A DNA stretch of 42,367 nt, from contig JACAEQ010000023.1 of the NCBI GenBank assembly GCA_013388755.1, forward strand, positions 1-42,367, in the 5' to 3' direction. This stretch comes from Chloroflexota bacterium. GTDB lineage: Bacteria; Chloroflexota; Chloroflexia; Chloroflexales; Roseiflexaceae. This document shows positions 34,166-40,990 of the stretch, piece after piece (the stretch's first letter is position 1; the number at the start of each line of letters is the position of its first letter). A program made the translations under genes and the position numbers. The notes under the pieces were generated by a model that worked only from the letters and a program-made list of their open reading frames with translations, searched no databases and had not been told where the DNA came from.

Positions 34166-35346
34166 AGATTCTCTATGTCGCCAGTGGCATTCCTGTCCCC
34201 GGAACGCTTGGCGGCTCGGTTCATACGCTTGAGGTCGCGCGCGGGCTCGCGGCGCGCGGTCACATGGTGGATGTTGTGGCATGCAGCCGCCCCGGTGCAG
34301 GAAGCCCGGCGGCGCTGGTACGCCCGATCTCATCGCGCTACGATTCCTTCCGCCTGCATCATATTGATGTCCCCAAAGCGCTCTCACTGCTTTCCGCTCC
34401 ACTGATCCTGCGCCTGGCGCGCGCGCTGGCGCCGGATATCATCATGGAACGCTATTACAATTTTGCCGGCGGCGGTATTCTGGCGGCGCGGCGGCTCGAT
34501 GTACCGTCAATCCTTGAAGTCAATGCCCTGATCATTGATCCGCCAGTGGTGCTGAAACGGCAGATTGACGATGCGCTTGGCGGGCCAATGCGCCGCTGGG
34601 CATTGCGGCAGTGCCGCATGGCCGATGCGATTGTCACGCCGCTCCATACCACCGTTCCACACGGTATCCCGCGTGCGAGCATTGTCGAACTGCCCTGGGG
34701 TGCGAACATCGATCGGTTCGCTCCGGTATGGCCACGCGCTCCAGTGCCGGGCGATCAGCCGTGTGTCGTGTTCCTTGGTTCATTTCGCGCCTGGCACGGC
34801 GCGCTCGATGCGGTGCGCGCGGGCGGCATCCTTGCGGACCAGGGGCGAGCATGCCGTTTTTTGTTCATCGGCGATGGGCCACAGCGTGCAGCGGCGGAAC
34901 GACTGGCGGCACGCTGGCCCGGTCGTTTCATCTTTACCGGTGCCGTGCCGTACGATGATGTGCCCTTACGGCTGGCCGGCGCGACGATCGGGGTGGCGCC
35001 GTTTGATACCGCGGCGCATCCGGCGCTGCGCGCCGCCGGCTTTTTCTGGTCGCCGCTCAAGGTCTTCGAGTACATGGCCGCGGCGCTGCCGGTCGTGACG
35101 GTTGATATTCCGCCGCTCAATCATATTGTGCGCCACGGTAGCGAAGGATTGCTCTACCCGGAGGGAGATGTTGCCGCGCTGGCGGCAGCCATCGCTCACC
35201 TGCTCGACCATCCGGCGGACGCACGCGCGATGGGTGAACGTGGACGCGAGAGGGTCACCGCTCATTTCTCCTGGGCGCGCCATTGTGAGGAACTGGAGCG
35301 GATTATGACGACGTTGCATGTTGCACGTGGGAACGTTGAGCGTTGA
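34162..35346 (+). CDS. Glycosyltransferase family 4 protein
   Basis: This 394-residue GT-B enzyme presumably transfers a sugar from a nucleotide sugar at the inner membrane or in the cytoplasm. The N-terminal domain has the KILYVASGIPVPGTLGGSVHT acceptor-side loop. The C-terminal domain has VVFLGSFRAWHG, FLFIGDGP, PLRLAGATIGVAP and the SPLKVFEYMAAALPVV E-x7-type donor motif. The acceptor is unknown. GTG 34162 overlaps the stop of the upstream receptor-like gene. The last ~11 codons (TLHVARGNVER) are encoded by a short intergenic-type repeat (35311-35369), which suggests the repeat extended the 3' end. Confidence 0.88.
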   Translation: MKILYVASGIPVPGTLGGSVHTLEVARGLAARGHMVDVVACSRPGAGSPAALVRPISSRYDSFRLHHIDVPKALSLLSAPLILRLARALAPDIIMERYYNFAGGGILAARRLDVPSILEVNALIIDPPVVLKRQIDDALGGPMRRWALRQCRMADAIVTPLHTTVPHGIPRASIVELPWGANIDRFAPVWPRAPVPGDQPCVVFLGSFRAWHGALDAVRAGGILADQGRACRFLFIGDGPQRAAAERLAARWPGRFIFTGAVPYDDVPLRLAGATIGVAPFDTAAHPALRAAGFFWSPLKVFEYMAAALPVVTVDIPPLNHIVRHGSEGLLYPEGDVAALAAAIAHLLDHPADARAMGERGRERVTAHFSWARHCEELERIMTTLHVARGNVER

Positions 35347-35369
35347 ACGGTGGGGACGTTGGGACGTCG
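35311..35369. repeat. ACGTTGCA/CGTTGAAC-type low-complexity repeat at a gene end
   Basis: The stretch holds degenerate repeats of ACGTTGCATGTTGCACGT and AACGTTGAGCGTTGAAC, then GACGTTGGGACGT. Inverted versions of the same motif (CGTTCAACGTGCAA) are tandem at 41885-41921. Here it spans the 3' end of one GT4 gene and the start region of the next. Confidence 0.55.
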
Positions 35370-35370
35370 A

Positions 35371-36651
35371 ATGCACATTGTACTACCGACGGATGTGTTC
35401 CCACCCCGGTGCGGCGGTGCTGGCTGGAGCGCGCACGCCCTTGCGCTGGCACTGCTTGCGCGCGGGCACGCTGTCACGGCAATCGTTCCACACGAGGGCA
35501 GGCCCGGCCAGTTGCGCGGTGATACGCTTGGCGTTCCGACGGTGCGGATCAGCTACCGCGCCACACGTGTGCCCTTCGTTCGCAACTACTTCCGCCACGA
35601 ACGGTTCTGGCCTCACCTTGCCGCTGCCATCGCGCAGTACGTCGCAGCATCTGCTCTCCAACCCGCAGATCGCGTGATCCTGCACGCACAGCATGTACAG
35701 GTCGCGCCTGCAGCCGTCATTGCCGGGCAGCGCATCGGTGCACCCGTGGTCGTGAGCGTTCGTGACCACTGGCCGTGGGATTATTTCGCAACCGGGCTCC
35801 ATGGCGATCGCGTGCCCTATCCATACCAGACATGGGCTTCGCTGGCGACGGATCTCCCGGCCCGGCTCGGCCCGTTGCGCGGTGCAGCGGCGTTGCCGGC
35901 GATCCCCTACATGCTGGCACATATGGCGCGGCGACGCGCCGCACTCCGCCTGGCCAGCGCGGTGATCGCCGGCAGCCGGTATATCGCCAGTCGCCTGGAA
36001 GGGATCGTGGCGGCGGAGCGCCTGCATGTCATCCCGAACATTGTCGATCTGGCGATGGTTGGCGCAGTCATCGCCACACCACCGGCCAGTGTGCCGGCTG
36101 GCGAGCCATATGTGCTGTATGCCGGCAAACTGGAGCGAAACAAGGGCGCGCACCTGTTGCTGGACGTGTTTCGGGCGGATAATCTCGCCGGTTTCAGGCG
36201 CCGATACACGCTGGTGATTGCGGGGAATGGGCCGCTACGCGCTGAGATGGAACGCGAACTGGCGGCGCTGGATATGCGCGTACGCTTCCTCGACTGGGTG
36301 GATCATGATGAAGCGCTGCGCCTGACGGCACATTGTGATCTGCTCCTCTTCCCTTCGGCATGGGGTGAACCACTGAGCCGCGTGCTCCTGGAGGCGTGTG
36401 CCTGCGGCGCGCCGGTGCTGGCAATGCCAACCGGTGGCACGCCTGACATCATTGTGGACGGCGTGACCGGTGCAGTGGCAGCGACGCCTGAGCGCTTTGC
36501 AGCCCGGTTGGGCGAACTGCTCGACCGGCCCGCCGAACGATGCGCGCTTGGCGCTGGAGCGCGCCGGCTGGCTGAACAGCGTTTCGCGCCGCAGGCCGTC
36601 GCCACGCGCATGGAAGAGCTGTACCGGTCGTTGCTCGAAGCGACCCGCTGA
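35371..36651 (+). CDS. Glycosyltransferase family 4 protein
   Basis: This 426-residue GT-B enzyme shows the acceptor loop FPPRCGGAGWSAHALA, the hinge HVIPNIVDL, the donor-domain strand YVLYAGKLERNKGAHLLL, and the donor motif PSAWGEPLSRVLLEACACG with Glu residues eight apart, then GTPDIIVDGVTGAV. It is probably involved in exopolysaccharide or glycolipid synthesis together with the upstream GT4 (inference from adjacency). ATG 35371 (MHIVLPTDV) is preferred; a GTG at 35350 lies inside the repeat. It is convergent with the oxidoreductase gene. Confidence 0.88.
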   Translation: MHIVLPTDVFPPRCGGAGWSAHALALALLARGHAVTAIVPHEGRPGQLRGDTLGVPTVRISYRATRVPFVRNYFRHERFWPHLAAAIAQYVAASALQPADRVILHAQHVQVAPAAVIAGQRIGAPVVVSVRDHWPWDYFATGLHGDRVPYPYQTWASLATDLPARLGPLRGAAALPAIPYMLAHMARRRAALRLASAVIAGSRYIASRLEGIVAAERLHVIPNIVDLAMVGAVIATPPASVPAGEPYVLYAGKLERNKGAHLLLDVFRADNLAGFRRRYTLVIAGNGPLRAEMERELAALDMRVRFLDWVDHDEALRLTAHCDLLLFPSAWGEPLSRVLLEACACGAPVLAMPTGGTPDIIVDGVTGAVAATPERFAARLGELLDRPAERCALGAGARRLAEQRFAPQAVATRMEELYRSLLEATR

Positions 36652-36730
36652 TGCCGGGCGCGTGGCCGTCAACGATGCACGTGCCTGCCAGGGTGCTCTC
36701 GCCGATCGCATACACGGGTGAGGTTGCGGC

Positions 36731-38383
36731 TTACCCACGGCGGCGGCGCGCCGCCAGCCAGCCGACCCCGCCCGCCGCGAGCGCCGCGCCGGCCCACAGC
36801 ATACGGCTGCGGCGCATGTCGCCGAGGACGACGCGAGCGGTATTGTAGCCGCTTGCCGCAAAGACGCCGCCACCGGGATGGGTGCTGGCGCCGGTAAGAT
36901 AGAGCCCGCTGACTGGCGTACGATAGTGCGCCAGTTCAGGTAGCGGGCGGAAGAAAAACATCTGGTCGAACGACATCTCGACATGCATCACATTGCCACG
37001 CAGCAGGCCCAGGCGGCGCTCAATATCAAGCGGGCTCTGAATGAAGCGATCAATGATCTTACCCCGCATATTTGGCGCGTGGCGATAGAGCACCTCAAGG
37101 ATGCTGTCGGCAACGTCCTCACGTATATCATCCCACCGGCGCCCGTCGGCAAGCTCGTACGGAAAGTACTGCGACCAGAGGAACACGGTATGCTTTCCCT
37201 CCGGCGCAACCGTCGGGTCAATCGCTGAGAAGGTCATACTGATCACCGCCGGCTCGCGCGACGGCAGGCCGCGTTGATAGTCGGCAAAGGCGTTGCGGAG
37301 ATAGTGCAGCGAGGGGCAGAGCATCTGCAAACCGTGATGGCTCCAGTGCGGCTTCCCGCCCGAGGGGGCGCCGGGATAATCGGGCAGTTCCTCGGCGGCG
37401 CAGCGCACCGTCATGCCGAAACCGTTGCCAACCCTGATGTTGCGCACCCGTTCGGCAAGCCCCGCTGGCAAATGCTCAGCCCCCACCAGGTCGAGCATCG
37501 TCGTCATTACATGCGCATTTGAGATCACCAGCGGTGCACTGATGCGATCGCCACTCTGCAACTCGACCCCTTGAACCCTGTTCCTCTGCACCAGAATACG
37601 TTTCACCGGCGCATCGAGCCGCACCTCGCCCCCGGCAGCCGCCAGCGAGCGTGCCATCGCCTGGGTCAGCATACCGCTGCCACCCTTCGGATGTGCAGCA
37701 CCGCTGAGATGCATCATGGCGTACCAGCCGAAGTGGTCGCCACCGCCGATCTCATCGGGCGCAGGGCCGGACTGCGCGCCGAGCCAGGCCATGAATGCGC
37801 GCATCGGCTCGCTCTCGAACTGCTCGATAATCAACTGGCCGTACGATGTGAACAGGCGCCGGACCGTTTCGAGCGTGGTGTCCATCCTGCCGCTACGAAC
37901 CTGCGCCCTGACCATGCTGCCGAGCAGGCCTGTGACCGTTGGCGGGTTGAGGAACGTTTCGAATACGGCCTCATTGATCGGGCGCCAGTACGCGACAAAT
38001 TGCCGGTACGCCTCAGCGTCGCGTGGCGAGACCGTCGCGATCGACTCGCACGTCTTCTCGACATCGCGATAAAGCGCAATGGCGCCGGAACCATCGGGCA
38101 CGGGATAGAACGCATACGGATCCATATCGCAATACTCGAGCCCGTGGCGCTCCAGTTCAAGATCGCGGATCACCGGCGTGAGGCGGATCATGATGTGTGC
38201 CGACGAACCAACGTCAATCCTGTACCCGGGAATCACCTCTTCGGTGCATACCGCGCCGCCGACGATCGGGCGGCGTTCGAGCACCAGAGTGCGCAAGCCG
38301 GCGCGCGCCAGGTATCCGGCGCATGCCAGGCCGTTGTGCCCGCCGCCGACGATGATCGCGTCATAGTCGTGTTTTTGAGGCAT
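36731..38383 (-). CDS. FAD-dependent oxidoreductase, phytoene desaturase/CrtO (PYROXD2) type
   Basis: This 550-residue flavoprotein has the N-terminal dinucleotide fold (AIIVGGGHNGLACAGYLARA), then RPIVGGAVCTEEVIPGYRID typical of the CrtI/CrtO superfamily, the middle HPKGGSGMLTQAMARSLAAAGGEV segment and the C-terminal FAD-binding GLYLTGASTHPGGGVFAASG. Members are carotenoid desaturases, ketolases or PYROXD2-like proteins. The large size and LELERHGLEYCDMDPYAF block fit the CrtO/PYROXD2 branch. A hydrophobic C-terminal tail (MLWAGAALAAGGVGWLAARRRR) looks like a membrane anchor. ATG 38383 follows AAGGA. The upstream region is the R1c palindrome, beginning 16 nt before the start codon. Confidence 0.82.
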   Translation of the reverse strand: MPQKHDYDAIIVGGGHNGLACAGYLARAGLRTLVLERRPIVGGAVCTEEVIPGYRIDVGSSAHIMIRLTPVIRDLELERHGLEYCDMDPYAFYPVPDGSGAIALYRDVEKTCESIATVSPRDAEAYRQFVAYWRPINEAVFETFLNPPTVTGLLGSMVRAQVRSGRMDTTLETVRRLFTSYGQLIIEQFESEPMRAFMAWLGAQSGPAPDEIGGGDHFGWYAMMHLSGAAHPKGGSGMLTQAMARSLAAAGGEVRLDAPVKRILVQRNRVQGVELQSGDRISAPLVISNAHVMTTMLDLVGAEHLPAGLAERVRNIRVGNGFGMTVRCAAEELPDYPGAPSGGKPHWSHHGLQMLCPSLHYLRNAFADYQRGLPSREPAVISMTFSAIDPTVAPEGKHTVFLWSQYFPYELADGRRWDDIREDVADSILEVLYRHAPNMRGKIIDRFIQSPLDIERRLGLLRGNVMHVEMSFDQMFFFRPLPELAHYRTPVSGLYLTGASTHPGGGVFAASGYNTARVVLGDMRRSRMLWAGAALAAGGVGWLAARRRRG

Positions 38384-38398
38384 CGTCCGTTCCTTCGT

Positions 38399-38545
38399 GC
38401 CTATCCGAAAACCCATGGGCATGCGGTCATTGCGCGGAGCGCCAGCGACCGCGTGCAGCGAGCGCAGCGTGGCTGAAGCCATCGAGCGGCACGAGCGGAG
38501 ATTGCTTCGCTTCGCTCGCAATGACAGTCCGTTATTCGGATAGGC
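38399..38545. repeat. R1 family MITE-like palindromic repeat, copy c (complete)
   Basis: Perfect 11-bp inverted ends GCCTATCCGAA (38399-38409) and TTCGGATAGGC (38535-38545) bound 147 bp with no coding capacity. Inside, TCATTGCG/CGCAATGA form a second inverted pair, and the reverse strand carries AGCGAAGCAATC and GGCTTCAGCCACGC as in copy a. No clear target duplication is visible. It occupies the promoter/leader position of the minus-strand oxidoreductase gene. Confidence 0.75.
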
Positions 38546-38699
38546 TCTAAGTACCGTATCCAGCGTCTGGCTGACCGGGCGCTGGTGTCGCCATTATATC
38601 CCATGAAACCCGTCAGGACCGTGCCAGAGGATGGGCCCGCGTAGCGTCCTGCGCTGGCCACGGGTTGCTCCACACCTTGCTGTAGGATTGAAACCTCAT

Positions 38700-38733
38700 A
38701 TCAAAATATGCATGATTCTGCGCATATTTCGAT
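38700..38733. promoter_or_regulatory. Inverted-repeat candidate operator upstream of the STAS gene
   Basis: ATCAAAATATGC (38700-38711) and GCATATTTCGAT (38722-38733) match in 11 of 12 positions around a 10-nt spacer. The site is AT-rich and ~95 nt before the STAS gene start. A -10-like TATGCT follows at 38758-38763. Confidence 0.4.
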
Positions 38734-38828
38734 CATGATGCGGCGATGCACGCATGGTATGCTGCCATCTGGCGGGCTGTGCACGCTGTCGTTCTGTTGG
38801 CGCGATCCATGCACGTAAGGAGATAAAC

Positions 38829-39917
38829 ATGATTGCATCCTTGCGCCACTGGCTGAAACAATTGCCATATGAGGATGAGTTACAACGCCGGCAAGCGGGC
38901 CTGCTGCAGGGAGTGGCGTTGACGATTGGCGGGGCGGCCGTGATCGGCATGGGCATCGGCATAGCAACAACTGCGACATACGCCACTTTTGTGGTAGCGG
39001 CTGCTTCGTATGCGACCTTGATCGCGACGTCTGGAAGCGCCCTCTGGCTACTCCGCCGGGGCAGCTTTCGCGCAGCTGGCCATGTTGCCATTGCCGGCTT
39101 GATGCTGGCAATCGCGATCACAATGGTGGCGGTGGGAATGCAGGCGGCAGAGGCAACGATCCTGTCCCTGACGTTGCCAATCACGCTGGCAGGCATGGTG
39201 ATGAGCAGGCGCAGCATGTGGGCCGCATGTATCACCGCCATTGCCATGGTGGCGCTGAATGTCCTCGGCACGATCTACTGGCCACAGTGGATTGCCTTCG
39301 TCAGCATGCCGGAACAGACCCCGATTGCGCGAGTGGCCAGCTTCGCACTGATTGTCGTCGTGTTGAGCGTGTTCCTCGACCGCTTCGGTAGTGCGCTGCA
39401 CGAATCGCTGACGCGGGCACGGGTGCGGGAACAGGAGCTGGAGTCGCTGCGTGCTTCCCTCGAACAGATGGTAACGGAACGCACAGCCTCGCTGCAACGG
39501 ACCATTGATGAACTGAGCGCGACCCGGGATACTGTCCGGGCCTTGAGCGTGCCGGCCCTTCCTATTCTCCCCGGCGTCCTGGTGTTGCCCCTGATTGGCG
39601 CGCTTGATACCCGTCGTGCAACCGAGATGAGCGCAACGGTGCTGGCGGCTGTGGTTCAGCTCCGGGCGAAGGTGGTTATCTTCGATATTACCGGTGTGCC
39701 GCTGATTGACACACAGGTTGTGCAGGCGCTTCTCCAGACTGCGGCAGCGGTACGTTTGCTTGGCGCCGAACCGTGGATGGTTGGCATCCGTGCCGACGTT
39801 GCGCATACAATCGTCGCGCTCGGCGTCGATCTGCAGACCTTCCGCACGTCCGCCAATCTTGAAGAAGCTGTCTCTGCGCTGATTGGACGTCAGGCGCAGG
39901 CGGTCGGGGAGGGCTGA
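38829..39917 (+). CDS. Membrane-integral STAS (RsbR-like) protein
   Basis: This is a 362-residue protein with about six N-terminal membrane helices (residues ~25-185), a coiled-coil linker (~190-240, SLTRARVREQELESLRASLEQM) and a C-terminal STAS domain (~245-350). The STAS part has the RsbR/stressosome pattern: VVIFDITGVPLIDTQVVQALL, where the Thr of IDT matches the phosphorylated site of RsbR proteins, and LLGAEPWMVGIR...TIVALGVDL. The helices may sense a membrane signal and pass it to a partner-switching pathway. No RsbS or RsbT partner is adjacent. ATG 38829 has AAGGAG 8 nt upstream. Confidence 0.82.
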   Translation: MIASLRHWLKQLPYEDELQRRQAGLLQGVALTIGGAAVIGMGIGIATTATYATFVVAAASYATLIATSGSALWLLRRGSFRAAGHVAIAGLMLAIAITMVAVGMQAAEATILSLTLPITLAGMVMSRRSMWAACITAIAMVALNVLGTIYWPQWIAFVSMPEQTPIARVASFALIVVVLSVFLDRFGSALHESLTRARVREQELESLRASLEQMVTERTASLQRTIDELSATRDTVRALSVPALPILPGVLVLPLIGALDTRRATEMSATVLAAVVQLRAKVVIFDITGVPLIDTQVVQALLQTAAAVRLLGAEPWMVGIRADVAHTIVALGVDLQTFRTSANLEEAVSALIGRQAQAVGEG

Positions 39918-39991
39918 GCGTGGTGGCCGGAAACGCCGGTGGCACGTCGCGACGCACTACACAGAGCCCGTCGCCTGGCGCATCCCGCTCT

Positions 39992-40789
39992 TTAACGCTG
40001 CACCAGTAACCGCGCGACCATGGCGCGCTGCGCGGCCAGTTCCATGCTGTCGTCGAGCGGCGCGAGCAATGCGCCATTGCCGTAGCGCCGGTGTAATGCG
40101 GTTGCGATCAGGTGATCGGCGAGTTGCGGATTCTTCGGTAACAATGAGCCGTGCAGGTAACAGCCGATCGTATTGCGGTAGACCGCTCCCTCGGTACCAT
40201 CCTCGCCATTGTTGCCATGGCCGGCAAGCACGTGCCCCAGCGGGCGCACCCCCGCGCCCGGGTAGGTCCGGCCGGAGTGGTTCTCGAAGCCAACGAGCTG
40301 GATGGGGCCGGCATGTGGATCAGGAGCGACGCTGGTTTGCAGCGTCGCCGCGGCGACTTCCACCACCACGTTACCGATGAGTCGCACATTGCCGCCGACG
40401 GTATACACGTCAAGGGCGCCGATCCCGGGGAGGCGCTGGCCGGTATGGGTCAGAAAGTAATGGCCGAGTAGTTGATAGCCGCCGCAAATCGCCAGCATGG
40501 CCAGGCCGTCGTCAATGGCGGCACGCAACGCCGGCCCCTGGCGCTCCAGGAAATCTTCGGCAATCAGCGCCTGACCACTATCCTGGCCGCCGCCAAAGAA
40601 TGCGATGTCAATCGTCTCCCAGTCGACCCCGTCGCCTGGCCCGACCGGCACGACCTCGCAGATGATGCCGCGCCAGGTGCACCGTTGCCGTAATGCGATG
40701 ACATTGCCGCGATCGCCGTAGATATTCATATGGTCGGGGTACAGGTGCGCGATGCGCAACCGGTAGCCAGAAGCGGCGCTTTTGTCCAT
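39992..40789 (-). CDS. gatD: Lipid II isoglutaminyl synthase glutaminase subunit, GatD-like
   Basis: GatD frees ammonia from glutamine for MurT, which amidates the D-Glu of lipid II. The 265-residue type 1 (CobQ-like) amidotransferase has LRIAHLYPDHMNIYGDRGNV, AFFGGGQDSGQ, the nucleophile Cys102 in LAICGGYQLLGHYF, ENHSGRTY and the catalytic His in IGCYLHGSLLPKNP. MurT is normally adjacent. It is not in the window on either side: the downstream neighbour is the convergent STAS gene and the upstream one is a divergent glycosyltransferase. ATG 40789 follows AAGG. The upstream region carries three perfect 10-bp tandem repeats. Confidence 0.9.
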   Translation of the reverse strand: MDKSAASGYRLRIAHLYPDHMNIYGDRGNVIALRQRCTWRGIICEVVPVGPGDGVDWETIDIAFFGGGQDSGQALIAEDFLERQGPALRAAIDDGLAMLAICGGYQLLGHYFLTHTGQRLPGIGALDVYTVGGNVRLIGNVVVEVAAATLQTSVAPDPHAGPIQLVGFENHSGRTYPGAGVRPLGHVLAGHGNNGEDGTEGAVYRNTIGCYLHGSLLPKNPQLADHLIATALHRRYGNGALLAPLDDSMELAAQRAMVARLLVQR

Positions 40790-40802
40790 GACCTTACACT
40801 CG

Positions 40803-40856
40803 CTATCCCAAACTTATCCCACATTATCCCACATTATCCCACATGGTTTTCCCACA
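40803..40856. repeat. Tandem 10-bp TTATCCCACA repeats upstream of gatD
   Basis: TTATCCCACA occurs three times without a gap (40814-40823, 40824-40833, 40834-40843). It is flanked by degenerate units (CTATCCCAAA at 40803 and TTTTCCCACA at 40847). The period is one DNA helical turn, so the units present on one face. On the minus strand they read TGTGGGATAA with repeated GATAAT, which could also act as -10 elements of gatD. They differ from DnaA boxes by an extra C. Confidence 0.75.
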
Positions 40857-40974
40857 ACGCTGCAGTGAATCATGAACGGCTGGCCAGGCGGGTGTCAGTG
40901 GTTTTGCCTGTGAGGCGGCAAGAGTTATTAGCATGTTTGTTCGGATGTGCGAGCACCGGGCATCCGATCGTCAA

Positions 40975-40983
40975 TGGTATAAT
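40975..40983 (+). promoter_or_regulatory. Extended -10 promoter giving a near-leaderless transcript
   Basis: TATAAT (40978-40983) is preceded by TGG. Initiation 6-8 nt downstream would fall at 40990-40991, on the A of the ATG. No ribosome site precedes that ATG, which fits a leaderless mRNA. Confidence 0.6.
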
Positions 40984-40990
40984 CCCACTC

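Noticed and set aside
40814-40843. DnaA-box cluster/replication origin
   Set aside because: The units are TTATCCCACA, with one C more than the TTATCCACA box. No dnaA, dnaN or AT-rich unwinding region is near.
40803-40856. CRISPR array
   Set aside because: The units are 10 bp and directly abutting, with no spacers. No cas genes are present.
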